64,000 nucleotides of DNA, from the NCBI RefSeq assembly GCF_014646255.1, contig NZ_BMNC01000001.1, positions 1,213,805-1,277,804 of the forward strand. Direction: 5' to 3'. Below are positions 49,273-57,908 of the stretch, in pieces. The notes beneath the pieces were generated by a model. It was not told where the DNA came from, searched no databases, and saw only the letters and a program-made list of their open reading frames with translations. The number at the start of each line of letters is the position of its first letter. Positions within the stretch are counted from its first letter, which is position 1. This DNA is from Lentzea pudingi (GTDB lineage Bacteria > Actinomycetota > Actinomycetes > Mycobacteriales > Pseudonocardiaceae). A program made the position numbers and the translations under genes.

Positions 49273-50115
49273 ATGGCACGCTTCACCTCGTTCGACGGCA
49301 CTGAACTCGCTTACCGGGAACTGGGTGAGGGGGTTCCGCTGCTGGTGCTGGCGGGTGGTCCCGGCCGGGCTTCGGAGTACCTGGGGACGCTGGGCGGGCT
49401 GGAGGCGTCGCGGCGGCTGGTGGTGCTGGACAACCGGGGGACGGGCGCGTCGGACGAGCCGGCGGATCCGTTCACGTACCGGCGGGACATGCTGGTGCGG
49501 GACGTGGAGGTGCTGCGCCGGCATCTGGGGCTGGACGTGGTGGACGTGCTGGGGCATTCGGCGGGCGCGGGGATCGCGATGGGGTATGCCGCGGACTTCC
49601 CCGCTCATGTCGGGAAGCTGGTGTTGCTGACGCCGGCGTTGCGCAGTGTGGGGTTGTCGCCGGAGCAGAGCGACTGGGACGAGTTCCTCGCCTCCCGTGT
49701 GGGTGAGCCGTGGTTCGAGGCGGCGACGACGGCGCTGGCCCGCACCGCGGCCGGTGACGATTCGGTGGAGAACCGGGTGGCGGCGTCGCCGTTGCTGTAC
49801 GCGCGGTGGGACGAGCGGGCCCGCGCGCACGCCGAGGCGGAGCTGGGGCAGTGGAAGTACCCGGTGGCGCTGGGCTACAACGCCGAGGGCGCGTTCGTGC
49901 CGGGGGTGTTGCGGCGGGCGCTGGCGGAGTTCGGTCACCCGGTGCTGGTGTACGCGTGCTCGGAGGACCCGATCTCGCCGGTGCGGCGGTGCGTGGAGCT
50001 GGCGGACCTGTTCCCGGACGTGACGTTGTACGTGCACGAGGGTGTGGGGCACTACCCGTGGGTGGAGGATCCGCAGCGGGTATCGGCGCAGGTCGAGGCG
50101 TTCCTCGCCCGCTAG
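49273..50115 (+). CDS. Alpha/beta hydrolase (proline iminopeptidase-like)
   Basis: A 280-residue hydrolase. LLVLAGGPGRASEYL has the GGPG oxyanion motif typical of proline iminopeptidases, VLDNRGTGASDEP follows, and the nucleophile is GHSAGAGIA; Asp is in ACSEDPISP and His in HEGVGHYPW. Cytosolic. ATG 49273. The divergent PPOX start is only 10 bp away, so each promoter must lie within the other gene or be shared. Confidence 0.85.
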   Translation: MARFTSFDGTELAYRELGEGVPLLVLAGGPGRASEYLGTLGGLEASRRLVVLDNRGTGASDEPADPFTYRRDMLVRDVEVLRRHLGLDVVDVLGHSAGAGIAMGYAADFPAHVGKLVLLTPALRSVGLSPEQSDWDEFLASRVGEPWFEAATTALARTAAGDDSVENRVAASPLLYARWDERARAHAEAELGQWKYPVALGYNAEGAFVPGVLRRALAEFGHPVLVYACSEDPISPVRRCVELADLFPDVTLYVHEGVGHYPWVEDPQRVSAQVEAFLAR

Positions 50116-50173
50116 CCGGAAGACCTGGTGTCCAGAAGACTCGGTGCGGTCAGAAGACCTGGTGCTCAGAAGA
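50116..50173 (+). repeat. Short direct repeats at the diguanylate cyclase 3' end
   Basis: Four imperfect copies of a 16-18-bp unit with core AGAAGACCTGGTG fill the gap between the hydrolase stop and the cyclase stop; the last copy contains the cyclase stop codon. Confidence 0.7.
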
Positions 50174-51419
50174 CCTGGGCGGTGGCGACGCGGTCGCGGC
50201 CGTTGCTCTTGGCCTGGTAGAGGGCCTCGTCGGCGGCCAGCAGCAGTGGGCTGAGCTCGGTCGCGGTGTCGGGGAAGACGGCGGCGCCGACGGAGGCGGT
50301 GAGGCCGGCGACGACCTGGCTCTCGCCGAGGCGGTCGAGCACGACGATGTGCAGGCTCGCGATCTCGAAGCGGATGCGTTCGGCGGTGGCGCGGACCTCG
50401 CTGTTGCTGACGCCGGGCAGCAGCACGGCGAACTCTTCGCCGCCGAAGCGGCCCACGAGGTCGTAGGAGCGCACGGAGTGTTTGAGCGCGTCGGCCACGG
50501 CGCGCAGCACCCGGTCGCCGGCGAGGTGGCCGTAGGTGTCGTTGATGAGCTTGAAGTGGTCGAGGTCGATGATCAGCACGCCGACGGTGGAGGTCAGGCG
50601 GCGGGCGCGCTGCAGTTCGCGTTCGGCGACGTCGTGCCAGAACGTGGCGTCGACGAGGCCGGTCTTGGAGTCGGTGCGGGCGGCGACGCGGAACTGCGGC
50701 AGCAGCAGGCCCATGTGCAGGGCCAGGACCGTGAGCAGCAGCATCGGTGTGAGCCACGGCCGCCAGTTGAGGATGATCGCGAACCCGGAGCCGAGGCCGA
50801 CGGAGGCGAGCACGATCAGCACGTCGGAGGCGTTGCCCAGGGCCGTGCGGACGGGGTTCTGGCGGTTCGTCACGAAGATCGCGGTGACGACCAGCGCGTA
50901 GTTGATGAACCAGTAGAGGAATCCGGCCGTAACCAATGCCAACAGGCCAAGCGGGCCGTCAACGTCAACAGCACGGTCGGGGAACCACGCCAGCACGAGT
51001 TGCGCCGCGGCACTGCCCAGGACGACAGTGGCCGCGGAGAACACCTTGCGGAACAGGACGGCCCGCCGCTTGTAGACCCGGAACCACGAGTGCGTGTAGC
51101 TGATGACGATCAGCGCCACGAGCAGTGGCATCGGTAGTACGAGCACGCCCGCGAACAGCCACACGGACTGCATGTGGGCGTGTGGTGACCCCTCGGCGCC
51201 GATTTCGCGGATTCGTTCGATTCCGCGTGCCGCTTCGAGGTGCACGACCGCACCACCGGCGAGCAGCAGGAACCACGTCCAGTTCAAGGCCTCGGCAGGG
51301 GTACGCCATGCGGTGGCGAGCGTGACGAGGGTCGCCGAAACAACCACCGTCGCGACATAGGCCAGCACCACAGGAGGAAGCGACCATAACTTCCACCGGC
51401 GCGGGTCGAGCCAAGGCAC
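50166..51419 (-). CDS. Membrane-bound GGDEF diguanylate cyclase
   Basis: A 417-residue protein with an N-terminal membrane region of about six to eight helices (residues 10-245, LPPVVLAYVATVVVSATLV onwards) and a C-terminal GGDEF domain: LIIDLDHFKLINDTYGHLAGDRVL and an active-site RFGGEEFAVLLPG. An RxxD inhibitory site is not obvious. It should make c-di-GMP in response to a membrane signal. GTG 51419 is chosen for its GGGGGTGG upstream; GTG 51452 is open too. This is the second c-di-GMP gene within 4 kb. Confidence 0.88.
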   Translation of the reverse strand: MPWLDPRRWKLWSLPPVVLAYVATVVVSATLVTLATAWRTPAEALNWTWFLLLAGGAVVHLEAARGIERIREIGAEGSPHAHMQSVWLFAGVLVLPMPLLVALIVISYTHSWFRVYKRRAVLFRKVFSAATVVLGSAAAQLVLAWFPDRAVDVDGPLGLLALVTAGFLYWFINYALVVTAIFVTNRQNPVRTALGNASDVLIVLASVGLGSGFAIILNWRPWLTPMLLLTVLALHMGLLLPQFRVAARTDSKTGLVDATFWHDVAERELQRARRLTSTVGVLIIDLDHFKLINDTYGHLAGDRVLRAVADALKHSVRSYDLVGRFGGEEFAVLLPGVSNSEVRATAERIRFEIASLHIVVLDRLGESQVVAGLTASVGAAVFPDTATELSPLLLAADEALYQAKSNGRDRVATAQVF

Positions 51420-51579
51420 GCTGCCACCCCCACACCACCGTCCAGGAACCAACCACTGTAGCTACCGGGTCACGCAAAGTCGTGGCTCCATGTGGGGGAC
51501 CTCACCGTGAGTAGTCCTCACAGTTCGCACCCCAAAAACCTTTGCACTACCCGCACAACGAACACCCATAGGAGCAGTC

Positions 51580-51675
51580 ATGATCAACCGTGTCTCCGCC
51601 GCCGGCCGTCCCGTTCGCCCGACCGACTGGAACCGCCCGACTGACTGGGCCCGTCCGACCGACTGGCGTCGCTGA
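51580..51675 (+). CDS. 31-residue peptide with three RPTDW repeats
   Basis: A small gene with AGGAG (51570-51574) 5 nt before ATG 51580. It encodes MINRVSAAGRPV, then RPTDW-N, RPTDW-A and RPTDW-RR, ending at TGA 51673-51675. The three 18-bp units differ only in codon third positions (CGC/CGT, ACC/ACT), leaving RPTDW unchanged, which suggests selection on this frame. In the antisense MFS reading frame the same changes would alter residues (R/Q, G/D). It overlaps the 3' end of the MFS gene on the other strand. It could be a RiPP-like precursor or a regulatory leader peptide; no modification enzyme is adjacent. I know of no matching family. Confidence 0.6.
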   Translation: MINRVSAAGRPVRPTDWNRPTDWARPTDWRR

Positions 51676-52843
51676 GCCGCCACAGGTACGCCGCACCGCC
51701 TGCCGCGAGCACCCCGAGTGCTCCGGCGGCGGCGACGACCCGGTGCACGGCGATCGTCTCGGCCGCCAGCCCCGCCAGCGCCACCCCGATCCCCTGGGAG
51801 ACGCGCAGCGCGGTGACGGCCAGGCCGAACGCCTGCCCCCGTGACTCGTCCGGTACGGCGCGCACGAACCGCGTGTTCGCCACCAGGTGGTAGGCGCTGG
51901 CCGCTCCGGACAGCGCGAACATCCCGGTACTGATGACCAGTCCCGGCCGCAGTGCGGCCGGGACGAGAACCGCGCACGCGGCGATGGCCAGCCACGGCAT
52001 GAGCCGTAGCTGCAGTCGTTCGCCGAGGTGTGCGACCACCAGCATGCCCGCGGCCGCCCCGGCCGCGTAGGCGCCGAAGAGCAGGCCCACCGCGGCCGGC
52101 CCTGCTCCCAGGCTCGCGGCGTATGGCACCGCGAGGGCCTCGCCGACGATGTAGAAGCCCGAGACGCAGGCGAGTGCGACCAGTGCTCGCAGCCGCCGGT
52201 CACCCCACACCAGCCGCGTGCCGCCGACGAGGTCCGTCGGCCACGCCCGCACGTGCGCGCGTGCCGGTGCGGGCCGGTCGAGCAGGTGGAGGCCGATCAG
52301 CAACGCCGAGACCCCGAACGTCACCGCGTCCGCGACGAGCACCGGGCCTGGTCCGAGCCAGGCGACCAGGGCGCCGCCGCAGACGAACCCGGCGACCTGT
52401 GCTGCTTGGGTGAGGGTGCCGATCACCGCCTGGCCCAGCGGATAGCGCTCGTCGGGCAGGATGTGCGGCAGCACCGCGGCCCGTGCCGCCCCGTGCGGTG
52501 CGCCCGCGAGTTGCACGAGGACCACGAGTGCCGCGAGCACCCACAGCGGCAGTCCCGGCACGGCCATGAGCAGCAGCAGTGCCGCCCGCACGAGGTCGGC
52601 GGCGACCATGACCTCTTTGCGGGCGAACCGGTCGGCGAGCCCGGAGAGCAGGGGCCCGCCGATCAGGTCCGGCAGGAACGTCAGCGCGTAGGTCAGCGCG
52701 GTGAGGGTGGCGCTGGCGGTGCGGTCGTAGACGTGCACCGTCAGCGCCACCCTGGCGAACTGGTCCCCGGCCACCGACACCACGTGCGCCCCCACCAGGG
52801 CGCGGAACTCGCGATCGCGAGCGAGGTCGCGGTAGCCGGGCAT
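51584..52843 (-). CDS. MFS transporter
   Basis: A 419-residue major facilitator of the MFS_3/enterobactin-exporter-like type: REFRALVGAHVVSVAGDQFARVALTVHVYDRT starts helix 1, and LSGLADRFARKEVMVAADLVRAALLLLMA is the loop 2-3 signature. Twelve helices end near residue 395. The last 24 residues are Ser/Gly/Arg-rich and are read antisense to the RPTDW peptide gene, so the true C-terminus may have been shaped by that overlap. It starts 3 bp downstream of the esterase stop and is co-transcribed with it. Confidence 0.87.
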   Translation of the reverse strand: MPGYRDLARDREFRALVGAHVVSVAGDQFARVALTVHVYDRTASATLTALTYALTFLPDLIGGPLLSGLADRFARKEVMVAADLVRAALLLLMAVPGLPLWVLAALVVLVQLAGAPHGAARAAVLPHILPDERYPLGQAVIGTLTQAAQVAGFVCGGALVAWLGPGPVLVADAVTFGVSALLIGLHLLDRPAPARAHVRAWPTDLVGGTRLVWGDRRLRALVALACVSGFYIVGEALAVPYAASLGAGPAAVGLLFGAYAAGAAAGMLVVAHLGERLQLRLMPWLAIAACAVLVPAALRPGLVISTGMFALSGAASAYHLVANTRFVRAVPDESRGQAFGLAVTALRVSQGIGVALAGLAAETIAVHRVVAAAGALGVLAAGGAAYLWRLSDASRSDGPSQSGGSSRSGERDGRRRRHG

Positions 52844-52846
52844 GCG

Positions 52847-54346
52847 CTACAGGATGGACGACCAGAACCCGCACTGGTGATCCCGGGCGAAATCGGCCGG
52901 GCCGGTCGAGCCGGGCGCGAGTGACTGCACCGCGGCCCGCCACCCCGGGTCGCCGGTGCGCGCGAACCGGCCCCACGCCGCGATCATGTAGTCCGAGACC
53001 TTCCGCTGCGCCGGCGTGAGCGTCTGGCCCATGTCGAACAGCATCAGCAGCTCAGAGCCGTGGTAGGCCTTGTAGCCGCCGGGGAACGGTGGGAAGCCCG
53101 GGAAGATCATCGGCACGTCCGGGTCGGAGAACTCGTAGCCCGAGACCCGGCTGTGCCGGCCCAGCTGCTCGCGTGTCACCTGCGAGGTGCAGGCCCACGA
53201 CCGGTCCGTCAGCAGCCGGGCGATCTCGTCGCGGGCGTCACCGTTGCCGTTGACCGGGTAGCGGGCGCCGACCTTGGCGGCGTCCGCGCCGAACAGCCCG
53301 GCCAGCTGGTCGCCGTAGGAGGTCTCGGGGACCGGCTGCGGCCAGAACAACGGCGCGAACAACGTCATCTCGTCGTGCGTCGTCCCCACCAGGGTCGGCA
53401 CTCGGTGCGTGCGGCCCGTGCGTTGCGCCACGACCGGGTCGATCGGCAGCACCGCCGTGTCGAACGACGGCGACGCGAACAGCTCGTGCACCGCCAACAG
53501 CTCCGACACCGGCTTGGCCCGCAGACACGCCACGTCCGCGCAGCCCAGCGTCCCGGTGCCTGCCTTCTCGGTGTCGGCACGCGAGCGCCACACGTGCGTG
53601 AACTCGCCCTGCGCGCCGGTCGCCGGCAGTGCCAGCCCGCACGGCCCGGACTGGATGATCGCCTTGGCGAACAACCCCGCCGCCCGCGGCGACGCCAGCT
53701 GCGCACACACGCTCAGCCCACCGGCCGACTCACCGAACACCGTCACGTTGCGCGCGTCGCCACCGAACGCCCGCGCGTTGCGCTGCACCCACCGCAGCGC
53801 CGCCTGCTGATCGGCGAGCCCGAACGCCCCCGACCCCGCGAGGCCGGGGTGGCCGAAGAACCCGAACACCCCGAGCCGGTAGTTCACCGTCACCACGACG
53901 GCGTCGTTCTTGGCCGCGAGCCACGTCGCGTCGTACATCGACGCCGCCCCGGCCGTGAACCCGCCGCCGTGGATCCACACCATCACCGGCCGCGCCTTGC
54001 GCGCACTGGAGGCCGGAGTGGTGACGTTGAGATAGAGGCAGTCCTCGACCTGCGAGGACGGCTGGCCCAGCTGTGAGTTCTGCGCGCAGAACGGCGCGGG
54101 TGTCGTCGCGTCCCGCACGCCCTGCCACGCCGTCACCGGCCGCGGGTCCCGCCACCGGTTCTCACCCACCGGCGCCGCGGCGAACGGGATGTTCCCGAAC
54201 GTCCGCACCTGCTCGGTCACCGCCCCGCGCACGAGGCCCTTGTCGGTCCTGACGACCGGTCCGCCGCCCTCGGCCAGCGCACCCGGTGCTGTGATGACGG
54301 CGAGCGTCATCGCGGCGGCCAATGCCGCCGTCGCTATCCGTGTCAT
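52847..54346 (-). CDS. Secreted type B carboxylesterase
   Basis: A 499-residue carboxylesterase/lipase family enzyme with a signal peptide (ATAALAAAMTLAVITAPGALA, cleavage near residue 25). Hallmarks: EDCLYLNVTTP, MVWIHGGGFTAG (oxyanion hole), NYRLGVFGFFGHP and the nucleophile FGESAGG; the His is in YHGSELLMLFDMG. Cys pairs suit an exported protein. It is followed by an MFS gene after 3 bp. Ester substrates are unknown; it may release a compound that the transporter moves. Confidence 0.9.
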   Translation of the reverse strand: MTRIATAALAAAMTLAVITAPGALAEGGGPVVRTDKGLVRGAVTEQVRTFGNIPFAAAPVGENRWRDPRPVTAWQGVRDATTPAPFCAQNSQLGQPSSQVEDCLYLNVTTPASSARKARPVMVWIHGGGFTAGAASMYDATWLAAKNDAVVVTVNYRLGVFGFFGHPGLAGSGAFGLADQQAALRWVQRNARAFGGDARNVTVFGESAGGLSVCAQLASPRAAGLFAKAIIQSGPCGLALPATGAQGEFTHVWRSRADTEKAGTGTLGCADVACLRAKPVSELLAVHELFASPSFDTAVLPIDPVVAQRTGRTHRVPTLVGTTHDEMTLFAPLFWPQPVPETSYGDQLAGLFGADAAKVGARYPVNGNGDARDEIARLLTDRSWACTSQVTREQLGRHSRVSGYEFSDPDVPMIFPGFPPFPGGYKAYHGSELLMLFDMGQTLTPAQRKVSDYMIAAWGRFARTGDPGWRAAVQSLAPGSTGPADFARDHQCGFWSSIL

Positions 54347-54464
54347 GAGTTGTCAGACCCCCTTCGGACTCGAACGTATCGAGATCCGGCGTGCCCGAAA
54401 ACCACCCAAAGACGATTTCTGCGGTACATCGAAAGGTGGACGGGCCGGGCACCGGTTGCCGACA

Positions 54465-54480
54465 TACCGACCGGTCGGTA
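54465..54480. promoter_or_regulatory. TetR-type operator upstream of the HAD-kinase-dehydrogenase operon
   Basis: TACCGACCGGTCGGTA is a perfect 16-bp palindrome that ends 11 bp before the GTG start at 54492. The ACCGACCGGTCGGT pattern is typical of TetR regulators of acyl-CoA and lipid genes. No TetR gene is near, so a regulator elsewhere is implied. Confidence 0.7.
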
Positions 54481-54491
54481 CCCTCCTGGTC

Positions 54492-55148
54492 GTGGGTGAC
54501 ACAACGCTTCCGCAGCAGCCCCTGGTCGACGCGCTGATCTTCGACTGGGGCGGCGTCCTGACGGTCTCCGTGCCCGAGTTCGTCGGCGCCTGGCTGCACG
54601 CCGAGGCCATCGACCGCGACGTCTACGGCCGCATCATGCGCGACTGGCTCGGCCGCGACGCCCTGCCGGGCAACCCCGTGTTCCGCCTGGAGACCGGCGA
54701 GCTCACGGTGCCGGAGTTCGAACGGCTGCTCGCCGCCGAGCTGATCACCACCAGCGGCGCGGGCATCGACGAGACCGGGCTTCTCAAGCGCATGTTCGGC
54801 GGCGCCACCCCGGACCCGGCGATGGTCGAGCTCGTCCGCAAGGCCCGCGCCGCCGGCCTGCGCACCGCGCTGCTGTCCAACAGCTGGGGCGAGGGCTACC
54901 CGAAGGACCTGCTGCTCGAGCTGTTCGACACCGTCGTCATCAGCGGACGCGTCGGCCTGCGCAAACCCGACGAGCGCATCTACCACCACACCCTCGAGCG
55001 GGTCGGCGTGCCCGCCGCGCGGGCGGTGTTCTTCGACGACGCGCCCGTCAACGTCGAAGCCGCCCAGGCCGTCGGCATGCACGCCTTCCGCCACACGAGT
55101 GCCGAGACCACCCGCGCCCACCTCGCCACCCTCGGAGTGAACCTGTGA
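54492..55148 (+). CDS. HAD family hydrolase (ACAD10 HAD-domain-like)
   Basis: A 218-residue HAD protein. Motif I is LIFDWGGVLT, in which the second Asp of the usual DxD is Gly as in the epoxide-hydrolase-N/ACAD10 group; LLSNSWG is motif II, GLRKPDERIYHHTLERVGV motif III and FFDDAPVNVEAAQAVGM motif IV. Starts at GTG 54492. Its stop overlaps the kinase start (GTGA). Together with the next two genes it follows the domain order of animal ACAD10 (HAD, kinase-like, acyl-CoA dehydrogenase). Role in that pathway uncertain. Confidence 0.88.
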   Translation: MGDTTLPQQPLVDALIFDWGGVLTVSVPEFVGAWLHAEAIDRDVYGRIMRDWLGRDALPGNPVFRLETGELTVPEFERLLAAELITTSGAGIDETGLLKRMFGGATPDPAMVELVRKARAAGLRTALLSNSWGEGYPKDLLLELFDTVVISGRVGLRKPDERIYHHTLERVGVPAARAVFFDDAPVNVEAAQAVGMHAFRHTSAETTRAHLATLGVNL

Positions 55149-56149
55149 CCGACCTTCCCGGCCTCGACCTGCAGGCCCTGGCCACACACCTGGGCACGGG
55201 CCCGCTCACCGGCGAGCTGTTCCGCGGCGGCCGCTCCAACCTCACCTACCGCGTCAGCGACGGCACCCAGACCTGGGTCCTGCGCCGCCCGCCGCTGGGA
55301 CACGTCCTCGCCACCGCGCACGACATGGCCCGCGAGTTCCGCGTCATCTCCGCCCTCGCTGACACCGACGTCCCCGTGCCCGGCGCGAAACTGCTGGTCG
55401 AGGACACCTCCGTCATCGGCGCGCCGTTCTACCTCATGCAGGAGATGCCCGGCGCCGCCCTGCGCGAACGGTCCCAATGCCCGTGGATCACCCCCGACGA
55501 CGCGCGCACCCTGTCCGAACGCCTCGTCGACGTGCTCGCCGAACTGCACGCCGTCGACCCCGCCTCCGTGGGCCTGCAGGACTTCGGCCGCCCCGAGGGG
55601 TTCATGGCCCGGCAGGTCAAGCGGTGGGGCAAGCAGCTCGACGCCTCCCGCAGCCGTGACCTGCCCGGTGTCGACGAACTGCGCGACAAGCTCGCCGGCA
55701 CCGTCCCCGACTCGCCGCGCGCCGCGATCATCCACGGCGACTACCGCCTCGACAACGCACTCGTCACCCAGGAGCCGCTCGCCATCAGCGCCGTCCTGGA
55801 CTGGGAGATGGCCACCCTGGGCGACCCGCTCGCCGACCTCGGCCTGCTCTACGTCTACTGGGCCGGCCTCGGCGCCGACAACGACCCCATCACCGGCGGC
55901 GTCACCTCCCTGCCCGGGTTCCTCACCGCCGACGAGCTCGTCGCCCGCTACACCGCCGCCACCGGCACCGACACCTCCGGCCTGGGCTGGTACATCGCCT
56001 TCGGCTACTTCAAGCTCGCCGTCATCGTCGAAGGCATCCACTTCCGCTTCGCCAGCGGCAAGACCGTCGGCGCCGGCTTCGAAAAGCTCGGCGCGTTCAC
56101 CGTTCCCCTCGTGCGGCAGGGACTCGCCGCCGCCCACAAGGAGCTCTAA
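55145..56149 (+). CDS. Phosphotransferase family protein (ACAD10/11 kinase-like)
   Basis: A 334-residue APH-fold kinase. [27 protein letters not shown] is the nucleotide-binding lobe, the catalytic loop is [13 protein letters not shown] (HGDxxxxN) and the metal Asp is in [17 protein letters not shown]. In ACAD10/11 and the Pseudomonas Lva system such kinases phosphorylate 4-hydroxyacyl-CoA. Starts in the HAD stop (GTGA) and its TAA overlaps the dehydrogenase ATG, so all three genes are translated as a set. Confidence 0.92.
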   Translation: MTDLPGLDLQALATHLGTGPLTGELFRGGRSNLTYRVSDGTQTWVLRRPPLGHVLATAHDMAREFRVISALADTDVPVPGAKLLVEDTSVIGAPFYLMQEMPGAALRERSQCPWITPDDARTLSERLVDVLAELHAVDPASVGLQDFGRPEGFMARQVKRWGKQLDASRSRDLPGVDELRDKLAGTVPDSPRAAIIHGDYRLDNALVTQEPLAISAVLDWEMATLGDPLADLGLLYVYWAGLGADNDPITGGVTSLPGFLTADELVARYTAATGTDTSGLGWYIAFGYFKLAVIVEGIHFRFASGKTVGAGFEKLGAFTVPLVRQGLAAAHKEL

Positions 56150-57360
56150 TGGACTTCGCCTACGACGCCAAGACCGAACAACTGCGCGCCCAGCTCCTCA
56201 CGTTCATGGACGAGCACGTCTACCCGGCCGAAGCGGTCCTCGAACAGCAACTGCACGACGCCGCCGACCCGTGGGAACGCCAGCCGATCCTCTCCGAGCT
56301 CAAGGCCGAGGCCCGCCGCCAAGGCCTGTGGAACCTCTTCCACCCGGACCCCGAACACGGCGCCGGCCTGACGAACCTGCAGTACGCGCCCCTTGCGGAG
56401 ATCACCGGCCGCAGCCCCCACCTCGCCCCCGAGGCCCTCAACTGCGCCGCGCCCGACACCGGCAACATGGAAGTGCTGACCATGTTCGGCACCGACGAGC
56501 AGAAGAAGCAGTGGCTGCAGCCGCTGCTCGACGGCGAGATCCGCTCCGCGTTCTGCATGACCGAACCCGAGGTCGCCTCCTCCGACGCCACCAACATCGC
56601 CACCCGCATCGAACGCGACGGCGACGACTACGTCATCAACGGCCGCAAGTGGTGGTCCTCGGGCGCGATGAACCCCAACTGCGCGATCTTCATCGTGATG
56701 GGCAAGACCGACCCCGACGCCGAACGCCACCGCCAGCAGGCCATGATCCTCGTCCCGCGCGACACCCCCGGCGTCACCGTCAAGCGCGCCCTGCACGTCT
56801 TCGGCTACGGCGACCACGCCCACGGCGGCCACGCCGAGATCGTCTTCGAGGACGTCCGCGTGCCCGCGTCGAACCTGATCTCCGGCGAGGGAGAGGGCTT
56901 CGCCATCGCCCAGGCCCGCCTGGGCCCCGGCCGCATCCACCACTGCATGCGCCTGATCGGCATGGCCGAACGCGCGCTGGAGCTGATGTGCCGCCGCGTC
57001 TCCTCGCGCGTCGCGTTCGGCAAGCCCATCGCCACCCAGGGCGTCGTGCACGAGTGGATCGCCGAGTCCCGCGTCCGCATCGAACAGGCCCGCCTGCTCG
57101 TGCTCAAGACCGCGTGGCTGATGGACACCGTCGGCAACAAGGGCGCCCACACCGAGATCCAGGCCATCAAGATCGGCGTCCCGTCGATGACCGAATGGGT
57201 CCTCGACAAGGCCATCCAGGCCCACGGCGGCGCCGGCGTCAGCCAGGACTTCCCGCTCGCCGAACTGTGGGCCGCCACCCGCACCCTGCGCCTCGCCGAC
57301 GGACCCGACGAGGTCCACCGCATGTCGCTCGCGAAGCGGGAGCTGAAGAAGTACCTGTAG
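56149..57360 (+). CDS. Acyl-CoA dehydrogenase (ACAD10/11-like)
   Basis: A 403-residue flavoenzyme. [42 protein letters not shown] is the FAD/substrate region characteristic of the ACAD10/11 branch, and [18 protein letters not shown] and [42 protein letters not shown] close the FAD site. ATG 56149 overlaps the kinase stop (TAATG). With the kinase it could convert phosphorylated 4-hydroxyacyl-CoA to an enoyl product for beta-oxidation; this is inferred from the animal and Pseudomonas systems. Confidence 0.93.
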   Translation: MDFAYDAKTEQLRAQLLTFMDEHVYPAEAVLEQQLHDAADPWERQPILSELKAEARRQGLWNLFHPDPEHGAGLTNLQYAPLAEITGRSPHLAPEALNCAAPDTGNMEVLTMFGTDEQKKQWLQPLLDGEIRSAFCMTEPEVASSDATNIATRIERDGDDYVINGRKWWSSGAMNPNCAIFIVMGKTDPDAERHRQQAMILVPRDTPGVTVKRALHVFGYGDHAHGGHAEIVFEDVRVPASNLISGEGEGFAIAQARLGPGRIHHCMRLIGMAERALELMCRRVSSRVAFGKPIATQGVVHEWIAESRVRIEQARLLVLKTAWLMDTVGNKGAHTEIQAIKIGVPSMTEWVLDKAIQAHGGAGVSQDFPLAELWAATRTLRLADGPDEVHRMSLAKRELKKYL

Positions 57361-57364
57361 AGAC

Positions 57365-57895
57365 ATGGACATCACGCGAGGCGGGCCGGCCGACGTGCCG
57401 GCGATCATGGCGATGCTCGACGACGCCCAGGACTGGCTCGCCTCGCAGGGCCGCACCGGACAGTGGGGCACCGACCACTTCTCCGGTCAACCGGCCGCGG
57501 TGGAGAGGTTCACCGACTACGCCACCACGAGCACCGTCTGGCTCGCGACGGCGGACCACGACGCCGCGGAAGGGAACGTGGCCGAGGTCGCGGGCGTGAT
57601 CGTCACCTCGGACACGCCACCCGACTACGTCCCGGCCGCCGACGAACCCGAGCACTACGTCCTGCTCCTGCTCACCGCCCGCGCCCACACCGGCACCGGC
57701 GTCGGAGCGGCGCTTCTGGAGCACGCCCGCGCGCAGGCCCGCGCCGCCGGGATCGGCCTGCTGCGGGTGGACTGCTACGACGGCGACGACCACCGCCTCG
57801 TCGCCTACTACGAGAAGCAGGGCTTCACCTCGGTGGACACGTTCACCGCACACGGCGGCACCTGGCCCGGCCGGCTGCTCGCCCAACACCTGTGA
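57365..57895 (+). CDS. GNAT family N-acetyltransferase
   Basis: A 176-residue acetyltransferase: ARAHTGTGVGAALLEHARAQARAAGIGLLRVDCYDGDDHRLVAYYEKQGFTSVDTF holds the acetyl-CoA loop and motif B. ITRGGPADVPAIMAMLDDAQDWLASQG is the usual GNAT N-terminus. It starts 4 bp after the dehydrogenase stop and probably shares the transcript. Substrate unknown. Confidence 0.86.
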   Translation: MDITRGGPADVPAIMAMLDDAQDWLASQGRTGQWGTDHFSGQPAAVERFTDYATTSTVWLATADHDAAEGNVAEVAGVIVTSDTPPDYVPAADEPEHYVLLLLTARAHTGTGVGAALLEHARAQARAAGIGLLRVDCYDGDDHRLVAYYEKQGFTSVDTFTAHGGTWPGRLLAQHL

Positions 57896-57908
57896 CCGTC
57901 CAGCGCCT

